Shown in pieces: positions 1-5,772 of a stretch of 5,792 bases of DNA. The first letter of the stretch is position 1. Each line of letters opens with the position of its first letter. The translations under genes and the position numbers were made by a program. The notes beneath the pieces are model-generated. The model did no database searches and was not told the origin of the DNA. It saw only the letters and a program-made list of their open reading frames with translations. Origin of the DNA: an uncultured Verrucomicrobia subdivision 3 bacterium. Its GTDB lineage: Bacteria > Verrucomicrobiota > Verrucomicrobiae > Limisphaerales > CAMLLE01. The DNA is taken from the NCBI GenBank assembly GCA_946480555.1, contig CAMLLE010000227.1, positions 1 through 5,792 of the forward strand. Direction: 5' to 3'.

Positions 1-48
1 GTTGTCGGAAATTTCTTCTGGTAACCGCTCTAGCCGACGTAGCTTCAT
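1..48 (-). CDS. Possible 5' end of a further gene, cut by the left edge
   Basis: An ATG at 48-46 on the minus strand opens a frame that stays open to the window edge (16 codons, reading MKLRRLERLPEEISDN). AAGGA precedes the ATG with a four-base spacer, which is a fair ribosome binding site. The distance from the stop of the upstream ATPase gene is about 106 bases, and the gap contains repeat-like sequence, including the AAGGA itself. Too short to recognise a family; it could be chance. Confidence 0.3.
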   Translation of the reverse strand, partial: MKLRRLERLPEEISDN

Positions 49-53
49 TCGGT

Positions 54-87
54 CCTTGCGCCTTTTGGATCTTGGCGACTTTGCGTT
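54..87. repeat. Degenerate 8-9 bp tandem array of the ACGCAAAG type
   Basis: On the minus strand the stretch reads as four adjoining units: AACGCAAAG (87-79), TCGCCAAG (78-71), ATCCAAAAG (70-62) and GCGCAAGG (61-54). I recall similar CGCAAAG-rich strings in intergenic DNA of many environmental bacteria, where they yield spurious reading frames. Here the array explains the short open frame on the plus strand at 2-262, which is therefore not reported as a gene. Confidence 0.45.
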
Positions 88-120
88 AAGCCTCTCCCAT
101 ACAATTACGGCGCAGGTTCC

Positions 121-149
121 CTCCGGCGCGCGCGGAGCGACGCGTCCCA
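121..149 (+). repeat. GC-rich repeat-like motif with small hairpin, left flank
   Basis: The motif CGGAGCGACGCGTCCCA (133-149) recurs in slightly shorter form, in the opposite orientation, at the right edge of the window. A perfect 5-bp inverted repeat, CTCCG (121-125) and CGGAG (133-137), surrounds a GCGCGCG loop. It lies just beyond the stop of the last ATPase gene. Confidence 0.4.
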
Positions 150-154
150 CCGAT

Positions 155-967
155 TCAAATCGCAACACCGGGACGCAGGCTGACTTTCAGCTGGTAACGC
201 CCGCGATTGGATTGCAGCTGAAGCGGTGCTGCGAATGTTTTCTCAAGCTGCCTCGTCGTTAGCATTCGCTTCTTCTCTCCCGCGCCAAGCGCCTGGCCGT
301 CTCGCAACAGCAACACATGGCTGAATACCGGCATGATCTCTTCCACGTGATGCGTCACCAGCACCAGCGTTGGACCGTTGCGCCGCCTTCCGAGGCGTTC
401 GATGAACCCCAGAAACTGTTCGCGCGCGGCGGGGTCCAGTCCGGCGCACGGTTCATCCAAAATGAGCAACTGCGGATTTGCCATCAATGCCCGGCCAATC
501 AGGATGCGCTGGCGTTCGCCTTGGGACAGCACGCCCCAAGGGCGGTCGCGCAATGCGGAGCATTCGATTTGCCTGAGAATCGACTCTGCTTTGCGACGAT
601 CTTCCCGGCGCGGGCGTCCCCAGAAGTCGATCATCGCATATTTGCCGCTGACGACCGTGTCCAACGCCGGTTCAGAATCGGCCATCATCTGGCGCACGGT
701 GGAACTGACAATGCCGATCTTCAACCGCAATTCGCGCCAGTCGCTTTCGCCATAGTGTTCGCCAAGCAGAGAAATTTCACCGGCTGTGGGCATGAGATAA
801 CCGGTGAGCGCGCTGAGCAGCGAAGTCTTGCCAGAACCATTGGCGCCGAGAATGACCCAATGTTCGCCCCTCGCAATTCGCCAGGAAACGTCATTGAGAA
901 TCACCGTCCCGCTGCGTTCGATGCGCAGGTTTGAAACTTCCAGGACAGCAGGTTTGGCCGGACGCAT
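155..967 (-). CDS. Stand-alone ABC ATPase, ModF/PhrA-like group
   Basis: This 270-residue cytoplasmic ABC ATPase has all catalytic motifs: Walker A GANGSGKTS (41-49), signature LSQGERQR (147-154), Walker B LLILDEP (167-173), D-loop GLDP (176-179), and an H-loop in VTHHVEE with His206. The Q-loop position reads IGIVSS, with Ser in place of Gln. That feature, the RGEHWVILGANGSGKTSLL opening and the C-terminal LTTRQLEKTFAAPLQL followed by GRYQLKV resemble the COG1119 group (ModF of E. coli and relatives), whose annotation as molybdenum transport or photorepair is weakly founded. No molybdate permease or binding protein is nearby, so that function is not claimed. It starts at ATG 967, eight bases after the TAA of the preceding gene, with no clear Shine-Dalgarno, and ends in TGA at 157-155. 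It may serve the upstream permease as a second ATPase or be an unrelated passenger. Confidence 0.93.
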   Translation of the reverse strand: MRPAKPAVLEVSNLRIERSGTVILNDVSWRIARGEHWVILGANGSGKTSLLSALTGYLMPTAGEISLLGEHYGESDWRELRLKIGIVSSTVRQMMADSEPALDTVVSGKYAMIDFWGRPRREDRRKAESILRQIECSALRDRPWGVLSQGERQRILIGRALMANPQLLILDEPCAGLDPAAREQFLGFIERLGRRRNGPTLVLVTHHVEEIMPVFSHVLLLRDGQALGAGEKKRMLTTRQLEKTFAAPLQLQSNRGRYQLKVSLRPGVAI

Positions 968-975
968 GACAGCGG

Positions 976-2484
976 TTACGGCTGCGTGACCGAGTTGACG
1001 GCGTTGGTGCCGGCCGCGGGAGCGGCGATTCCCAGTTCCGTCCGCAGCACCGCGCGCGCTTCGGGTGTGAGTCCTTCCTTCTCGTCCATGAGACTCGTGA
1101 GAATCGTGCGGCTCGTTTCTTCAATGGTTGGCAAACCGATCGCCGACCAGCGCTCGTCCGGAATCTTTTTTCGATAGGTGGCCCAGATCTGGCCGGCCAG
1201 CAGCCGCAATCCCACGGCGCGTTCGTCCTGACCTTCGATCAGGGAGAGATAGCTGTTCACGAGCATGCCTTCGATGGCGCCCTTTATGCGATCGCGCGAG
1301 GTTTCGTTGATGTCGATCTGGAGATTGCTGAGGGCGTATTCTTCCAACGTCAGATTCCGCGGGAACGAATTCGGATCGCCATCGATCACCGGTTTGTTTG
1401 GATAGGTGTCACCCAGATACTTGAACCAGCGGCGTGCCTCAGCCATGCGGTTGTAAACGTAGAGCGTGTAAACAGCCTGGCGCAGAAAGCTGCGATGGCC
1501 GTTGCTGATGTTGTCCCGGCTGTCCGGCTCCTCCCGCATGTGCTCTTCGTAGGACCAGCTTACGTTTGGAATGATGTCGAGGTTGGGGCCGAAATCGATG
1601 TTGCCGGAAAACCGGTAAGGCACCAGCCGGCCACGCTGGAAGCTGAGCAACATGGACTGGTAAATGACGCGGCGCAGCGGCATCAAATCTTCGTTGCTCG
1701 GCCGCACGGGATTGTTCTTCGAACGTTCGATTCCCTGCGCCGCCCAGTAAATCGCGTGCGCTTCCGGCAGGCGCCATTCCAGCGGGCCGTAACGGTCATC
1801 GACGCGCTTCATCAGTTCCGGATCCATCTTGTAATGCTCGCGCAGCAATGCCGCCCGGCGCTTCTGATCGTCCGTCTGCGGATTGCGCAACTGCTCCAAT
1901 CCTTCCTGAAGGTCCATGCCGAAGACGTTGGTCATCTCCTCCATCCACTTCGTCTTGTAATACATGTTGGCATCGTCCAGCGCCGCGCCGAGCTTGTGCT
2001 GGAAGATCCAGGCGATCTGATGATGGAGACCGACATCGTTCGGGTTGTAAACGAGTCCTTCGTCGCGAACGAGTTCGATGCCCCGTTTCACCCAGCGCCA
2101 GCGGTCGGGATATTCGCCCGGCGCGGTCTGCTTGAACTTCACGGAAATATTGTAAGCCATGTTCCACGCCTGATGCTGCCAGACGGTGGAGAAATGCGGT
2201 TCCATCTTGGTGATCCAATCGGCGAGCTGGACCATCTCGAAAAACTTGTCCTGTTCCTGGAGATCGTTGGCGCGGATCCAGAGCATGTTGGAAATGAGCC
2301 CGCGAAAACCGCCGAGCGCGACGGTCACGAACGCCAGCATTGGCGGCGCGTTTTCCAGCGGTTGAACACGCGTCAACCCGAGCCGCTGGCGGTCGTGGTT
2401 CAGGGAGTTTTGGATGCGCGACGTTCCCAGCAGCAGCGCGAGGGCGAGAACGAGCAGCAGGATTTTCTTCAGGCGCGCGTTCAT
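976..2484 (-). CDS. Membrane-anchored helical-repeat (TPR-like) protein of unknown function, transporter-associated
   Basis: This 502-residue protein has a basic N-terminus (MNARLKK), then one hydrophobic segment at about 8-20, which could be an uncleaved signal anchor; no lipobox Cys is present. A second moderately hydrophobic stretch (48-69, with ALGGFRGLISNMLW) may lie on or in the membrane. The rest is hydrophilic and mainly helical, with repeat-like helix pairs: around 81-117 (FFEMVQLADWITKMEP, then VWQHQAWNMAYNIS), 129-165, and 334-365 (AVYTLYVYNRMAEARRWF then YPNKP). These resemble tetratricopeptide-type pairs, but no clean consensus TPR is seen. The C-terminus (about 485-502) is Ala/Thr/Asn-rich and likely disordered. 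I recall similar hypothetical proteins beside ABC-2 genes in Verrucomicrobiota and Planctomycetota, but cannot verify that here. Its ATG overlaps the permease stop, so it is probably a third component of that transporter. Confidence 0.9.
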   Translation of the reverse strand: MNARLKKILLLVLALALLLGTSRIQNSLNHDRQRLGLTRVQPLENAPPMLAFVTVALGGFRGLISNMLWIRANDLQEQDKFFEMVQLADWITKMEPHFSTVWQHQAWNMAYNISVKFKQTAPGEYPDRWRWVKRGIELVRDEGLVYNPNDVGLHHQIAWIFQHKLGAALDDANMYYKTKWMEEMTNVFGMDLQEGLEQLRNPQTDDQKRRAALLREHYKMDPELMKRVDDRYGPLEWRLPEAHAIYWAAQGIERSKNNPVRPSNEDLMPLRRVIYQSMLLSFQRGRLVPYRFSGNIDFGPNLDIIPNVSWSYEEHMREEPDSRDNISNGHRSFLRQAVYTLYVYNRMAEARRWFKYLGDTYPNKPVIDGDPNSFPRNLTLEEYALSNLQIDINETSRDRIKGAIEGMLVNSYLSLIEGQDERAVGLRLLAGQIWATYRKKIPDERWSAIGLPTIEETSRTILTSLMDEKEGLTPEARAVLRTELGIAAPAAGTNAVNSVTQP

Positions 2485-3869
2485 TGGTTTCCTTGGGCGG
2501 CCAGTTCGCGCCGGTTGAAAATGCCGATGCCGAGCAGTGCGATGATTCCACCCAGCACGATGACGATCTGCAGCAGTGCTCGCCCGAGCTGCGCCCAGGT
2601 GATGCTGCGGCCGGTGCTGAGTGCTTCGATCGGGGAGAAGTCGCGCGCAAGATTGATGATGACCAGCGCACCTTTGAAAGCGGGCACGACAACGTAATCC
2701 AACATTGAGAAGCCCCTTTCGCCCGTCTCGCTATTTACGCTCATGATCGTCCCTTCCTCGACCACGGTCGCCAGCGTGCCGCTCGAAAATGCCATGATCA
2801 GCATGCCGAGCGCGAAGAAGGCGGCCACGGGAAAGGAGAGGAACGCGGCGGCGAACAGCCCGACGGCTGCCAGCAGCGCCATCCAGCAAAAAATGATTCC
2901 CAGCCCTCGCGTGAAGTTCAGCCCAAACCCGGCTTCCCGGTAAAGCACCTCGATGCCTTCCTCCAGGGGGAAGAGCAGCGTCGTGTTGTTTCGATTCCAG
3001 AATTCCACGCGGAGAATCCCGTTTTCATCGAAGGTGTTCGGCGCGATCTCGATTTCGTGGAATGTATCCGGCGCGAGGCTCAGCGGCTCGGGCGTTCCCC
3101 AGAGTTCGGTCTTTTGCGGTGTGCCCGCGCGCCACATGGCGGCGAAGGTGCCGGTCGGGCTCTTCTCGGCGGAGTTGAACTTCACCCGCAGCTGGAGCGG
3201 CTTGTCTTTAAGGAATTGGCGGGCCAGGCCGAGGTCAATCTCCCACGCTTTCACATAGCCGGGTGGAACGACTTGATGCTCGGCTTTCAACTGTTCGAAA
3301 AGCTGGTTGCGAACTTCCTTCACTTCATCCCGGGTTAATCCCGACGTGCCTTTCAGCTTGTCCTGAAGCAGGCGTTCCGTGTCTTCCGCAACCTGGCGGG
3401 AAACGTCGTCAGGACGGGCCGAACCACGGGCAACCAGCACTTCGTTCTTGAGAATGGCTTGTTCCGCCGCCGGCAACCGCGTGGCGCGCCACTGCAGGAG
3501 CAGGTAAACGCCAAGCCCGGCGATCGCGAGCAACGCCGCGTTAAGCGAAACAATGCCCAGCCATTTGCCGAGCCATATCTGCCAGCGCGCGACAGGCTTC
3601 GTCGCGACGACCTGAATCTGGTTTTCCTCAATGTCCCGCGCCAGTGTGCCGCACGAGAGCCAGAGCGTGGAAAGGCCGAGCAAGCCAGTGATGACGCTCA
3701 ACGTGTAGGTCAGCAGAATTTGAGTGAAGCCGCGCGCCGTGCCGTCATCCTTGATCAAGACCGGCAGCCCCACCACGGCCGCGATCAGCAAGGCCGCCAG
3801 CACGAGAAACAGCCGGAAGCGCAGCGCGGCTTTCCACGTCAACCAGGCAATGGCGAGCAGGCGTTGCAT
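2481..3869 (-). CDS. ABC-2 type transporter permease with a large loop domain
   Basis: This 462-residue integral membrane protein is the partner of the preceding ATPase. Hydrophobic segments at about 18-39, 50-73 and 103-126 form an N-terminal half; segments at about 322-344, 347-368, 391-408 and 430-451 form the C-terminal half. Between TM2 and TM3 the sequence DIEENQIQVVATKPVARWQIWLGK (79-102) matches the cytoplasmic coupling region of ABC-2 permeases, where membrane-type regulation by the ATPase occurs. The end, FNRREL (451-456), is also typical of the family. Residues about 127-320 form a large hydrophilic domain: first a charged helical part (133-200), then a beta-rich part (about 205-310), probably on the outer face. 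It starts at ATG 3869, three bases after the ATPase stop, with only weak Shine-Dalgarno. Its TGA overlaps the next ATG. Substrate cannot be inferred. Confidence 0.92.
   Translation of the reverse strand: MQRLLAIAWLTWKAALRFRLFLVLAALLIAAVVGLPVLIKDDGTARGFTQILLTYTLSVITGLLGLSTLWLSCGTLARDIEENQIQVVATKPVARWQIWLGKWLGIVSLNAALLAIAGLGVYLLLQWRATRLPAAEQAILKNEVLVARGSARPDDVSRQVAEDTERLLQDKLKGTSGLTRDEVKEVRNQLFEQLKAEHQVVPPGYVKAWEIDLGLARQFLKDKPLQLRVKFNSAEKSPTGTFAAMWRAGTPQKTELWGTPEPLSLAPDTFHEIEIAPNTFDENGILRVEFWNRNNTTLLFPLEEGIEVLYREAGFGLNFTRGLGIIFCWMALLAAVGLFAAAFLSFPVAAFFALGMLIMAFSSGTLATVVEEGTIMSVNSETGERGFSMLDYVVVPAFKGALVIINLARDFSPIEALSTGRSITWAQLGRALLQIVIVLGGIIALLGIGIFNRRELAAQGNQ
2490..2494 (-). promoter_or_regulatory. 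Ribosome binding site for the membrane-anchored helical-repeat protein
   Basis: AAGGA on the minus strand lies five bases before the ATG at 2484, inside the last codons of the permease gene. It is the best Shine-Dalgarno in the operon. It suggests that the third component has its own initiation in addition to the ATGA overlap. Confidence 0.6.
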
Positions 3870-3872
3870 GAT

Positions 3873-5084
3873 CTACGACTTGGGTCCGCCGCCGAGCAGC
3901 GAGGAAAGCTTCTCGTCCGCTTTGGAAAGATCGACCTTCTTTTCATCCGGAGGAACCGCTGGTGCTGCCGCCTGGGGCGAAGGTTCAGAAAGCTTCGTCA
4001 ACGCTTCGAGCTTTTGTTCGTTTGCGCTGGGTGCCGCAGGTTGAATTGCAGCTGGAGTTTCCGCAGCAGCGGTGCTCACCGTGAGCCGTTCGAGAACGCG
4101 ATCGGCGGTTTGTCCCGTTTCCGCATTGCCACGCAGATAGGCAGCCACGCGCGCGCCGGATTGGGCGCCGCTGGTTTCCTGCGCCGCGCGCGCTTTCTGG
4201 ACAACGTCGAGGAAATAGCTTTCCAGGTTCTGCGTAGGATTATCAATGCGCACGCGATCCATGCTCACGTCCTTGCGAATGACCTCCAGCACGCGTTCCA
4301 TCGTTTCCCGCGGCAGCACCGGCGTCGTAATGCGCACCGCGTCGGGTTTTGCCAGCAGTTCCTTCAGCGTGCCCATCGCCTGAATCTTGCCGCCGTAATA
4401 AATCACCACGCGATCGCAAACATCTTCCACGTCCGAAAGCAAATGACTGCTGAGAATCACGGTCTTGCCGCGCTTGGCGAGCGCGAGAATCAAATCCTTC
4501 ACTTCGCGGCAGCCGATCGGATCGAGACCGGCCGTCGGTTCATCGAGAATGACTAGATCTGGATCGTTGATCAGTGCCTGCGCCAAACCAATGCGCCGCT
4601 GCATGCCCTTGGAGAATTCACCCACGGCGCGGGTGCGGGTCTGGTTCAAGCCGACCATTTCCAGCAACTGTTCCGCGCGGTTGTTGCGATCCTCTTTTGG
4701 GAGCTGGAAAAGGTTGCCGAAGAAATCCAGCGTCTCGCGCGAATTCAGGTAGCGGTAGAGATACGATTCTTCCGGGAGGTAACCGATGCGCGACTTGGTC
4801 TTCACGTCGCGCGGCGAGCGGCCGAACACCTCGATGTGGCCCTTGGTCGGGTGCAACAAACCGAGCAGAAGCTTCACGGTCGTCGATTTGCCGGAGCCGT
4901 TCGGTCCGAGCAGACCGAACACTTCCCCGCGCCGCACTTCGAAATCGACGTTGTCCACAGCGCGCGCCTTGGGACGGTTCCAGAAATCCTTGAAGACCTT
5001 GGTGAGCCCGCGGACGGCGATGACCACTTCCTTCGATTGCGGATTGCCGGTTGCGGATGGCGGATTGGATTCGGTGAGAGTCAT
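3873..5084 (-). CDS. ABC-2 type transporter ATP-binding protein with long C-terminal tail
   Basis: This 403-residue nucleotide-binding subunit should power the permease encoded just downstream. Visible motifs: Walker A GPNGSGKST (60-68), Q-loop region GYLPEES (101-107, Glu at the usual Gln), signature FSKGMQRR (157-164), Walker B LVILDEP (177-183), D-loop GLDP (186-189), H-loop His214 in LSSH. The sequence GYLPEESYLYRYL is typical of ATPases paired with ABC-2 exporters. After the catalytic domain (to about 245) comes a regulatory-type domain (about 248-298, ending ESYFLDVVQKA) and then about 100 residues rich in Ala, Pro, Gln and Glu, probably disordered, ending in a Lys/Asp-rich stretch. The first 18 residues precede the ABC fold and come from a heptamer repeat array. 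The ATG (5084) overlaps the toxin stop as ATGA and has no good Shine-Dalgarno, which points to translational coupling. TAG stop; 3-base gap to the permease. Substrate unknown. Confidence 0.95.
   Translation of the reverse strand: MTLTESNPPSATGNPQSKEVVIAVRGLTKVFKDFWNRPKARAVDNVDFEVRRGEVFGLLGPNGSGKSTTVKLLLGLLHPTKGHIEVFGRSPRDVKTKSRIGYLPEESYLYRYLNSRETLDFFGNLFQLPKEDRNNRAEQLLEMVGLNQTRTRAVGEFSKGMQRRIGLAQALINDPDLVILDEPTAGLDPIGCREVKDLILALAKRGKTVILSSHLLSDVEDVCDRVVIYYGGKIQAMGTLKELLAKPDAVRITTPVLPRETMERVLEVIRKDVSMDRVRIDNPTQNLESYFLDVVQKARAAQETSGAQSGARVAAYLRGNAETGQTADRVLERLTVSTAAAETPAAIQPAAPSANEQKLEALTKLSEPSPQAAAPAVPPDEKKVDLSKADEKLSSLLGGGPKS
5035..5069. repeat. Degenerate heptamer tandem array within the start of the ABC ATPase gene
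   Basis: Five consecutive 7-base units in perfect register on the plus strand: gattgcg (5035), gattgcc (5042), ggttgcg (5049), gatggcg (5056), gattgga (5063). On the minus strand the unit is CGCAATC. Three such units encode the seven-residue pattern IRNPQSA, and a diverged version (NPPSATGNPQS) is what the ATPase N-terminus reads. That this heptamer is a dispersed genomic repeat is recollection and inference, not shown by this window. Confidence 0.7.
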
Positions 5085-5473
5085 TGCACTTGGGCTTGTT
5101 GTTGGCGGAAGAATGCAGCCAGTTCCGCTTTGGACATCGATTTTGCGGCAATGCGAATCATTGCGTCATAGAGTTTGAGCTCGTCGAGATTGGGAAGCTT
5201 TACCCCGTTTCCGGCAAGAAACGTCAGCGCTGCTGCAACTGCGGTGCGCTTGTTGCCATCGATGAACGCCTGCGATTCGGCAATGTGAAATGCGTAGCTG
5301 GCGGCTATCTCGAACAGGTCGCCGTAGCCATACAGGTAAGTGTTCCTTGCGGAAGCGAGCGCCGACTCCAGCAATCCCGGTTCACGAATTCCGTCGCTGC
5401 CGCCGAACATCGCCAGCGAATCGGCATGCAACTGAGAGACGATCGCCAAGGTTAAAAACTCGGGTTCCCGCAC
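5081..5473 (-). CDS. doc: Death-on-curing (Doc/Fic-fold) toxin with Gln at the catalytic His position
   Basis: This 130-residue protein has the usual length and layout of chromosomal Doc-family toxins: an N-terminal FLTLAIVSQLHADSL helix, FGGSDGIREPGLLESAL (about 23-39), YGYGDLFEIAASYAFHIA, and the Fic core QAFIDGNKRTA (68-78) followed by a helical tail. Characterised Doc proteins inactivate EF-Tu by phosphorylation, and Fic enzymes transfer nucleotides. In the canonical core HPFxDGNKR the His is catalytic; here that position is Gln68 (codon CAG at 5272-5270), while F70, D72, G73, N74, K75 and R76 are kept. H63 is the separate upstream FHIA histidine, not the catalytic one. The start is GTG at 5473: no in-frame ATG gives the family N-terminus, and the frame is closed by the antitoxin TGA two codons upstream. 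No clear Shine-Dalgarno is seen, so translation is probably coupled to the antitoxin. The stop overlaps the ATG of the ABC ATPase. Family call is firm; activity is uncertain. Confidence 0.92.
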   Translation of the reverse strand: MREPEFLTLAIVSQLHADSLAMFGGSDGIREPGLLESALASARNTYLYGYGDLFEIAASYAFHIAESQAFIDGNKRTAVAAALTFLAGNGVKLPNLDELKLYDAMIRIAAKSMSKAELAAFFRQQQAQVQ

Positions 5474-5476
5474 AGG

Positions 5477-5683
5477 TCATTGAGCCAGCTTGCGAAACAA
5501 CTCCGCGTGCTTTGAAAAGATTTCCTGGCTGGCGGCTTTGGCCTTCTCCGGATCCATGTATCGCACCCCGGGTGCCTCTCGGACTTCCATAGAGCTGGCC
5601 AGGGTTCGAACAAAGGCGAACACCTGTTCCTGCTCGACGCGCGGCAGCTGCTTGATCTGCTCAATTACTTCAGTGGCGCTCAT
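5477..5683 (-). CDS. Small antitoxin partner of the Doc-family toxin (type II toxin-antitoxin)
   Basis: This 68-residue protein lies immediately upstream of a Doc-type toxin, the usual antitoxin-first order. The N-terminal part (about residues 4-30, VIEQIKQLP followed by EQEQVFAFVRTL) looks like the short helical dimerisation/DNA-binding module seen in many small antitoxins. The charged C-terminal part (about 39-68, including VRYMDPEKAKAA and HAELFRKLAQ) would be the flexible toxin-neutralising segment. Start: ATG at 5683-5681, with AAGG (5694-5691) seven bases upstream. It ends in TGA, and the toxin frame continues with CCT and then GTG. By family analogy it should bind the toxin and autorepress the promoter. 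The role rests mainly on position, size and the look of the sequence; the exact antitoxin family was not identified. Confidence 0.8.
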   Translation of the reverse strand: MSATEVIEQIKQLPRVEQEQVFAFVRTLASSMEVREAPGVRYMDPEKAKAASQEIFSKHAELFRKLAQ

Positions 5684-5690
5684 GGCGTAA

Positions 5691-5694
5691 CCTT
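5691..5694 (-). promoter_or_regulatory. Ribosome binding site of the antitoxin gene
   Basis: AAGG on the minus strand sits seven bases before the ATG at 5683. It is the only Shine-Dalgarno-like sequence near this start and supports it as the first start of the operon. Confidence 0.5.
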
Positions 5695-5772
5695 AACAGC
5701 CGTGCAATGGGCCAGCAACACGGGTTTCATTCGCACTTCACGCCATCTTCGGCTGCAGCTTCGCCGGGGCGC

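Noticed and set aside
121..137. Hairpin CTCCG-N7-CGGAG after the last ATPase gene as a terminator
   Set aside because: The stem is only 5 bp and is followed in the transcription direction by GGAACCTG rather than a T-run, so an intrinsic terminator is not supported.
2..262. 86-codon open frame on the plus strand
   Set aside because: It reads through the CGCAAAG-type array, the GC-rich motif and the antisense of the ATPase 3' end, and has no ribosome binding site. It is a repeat-derived frame.
155..967. Naming the last ATPase modF (molybdate transport)
   Set aside because: The sequence resembles that group, but there is no molybdate permease, binding protein or molybdopterin gene nearby, so the specific symbol is not justified.
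1495..2697. 400-codon open frame on the plus strand
   Set aside because: It runs antisense across the helical-repeat gene and the end of the permease gene. The minus-strand genes show clear domain and operon logic, and the plus-strand translation is rich in His, Arg and Val with no family resemblance. It is a GC-bias shadow.
3459..4556. 365-codon open frame on the plus strand
   Set aside because: It is antisense to the permease start and the ATPase. The translation is Arg/Gln/His-rich without recognisable motifs, as expected for the complement of a GC-rich coding region.
5688..5720. Possible promoter upstream of the antitoxin (TTGCTG, about 17 bases, TAAGGT on the minus strand)
   Set aside because: Weak match to both boxes, and the -10 candidate overlaps the ribosome binding site, which would leave no leader. 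Verrucomicrobial promoter consensus is also uncertain.
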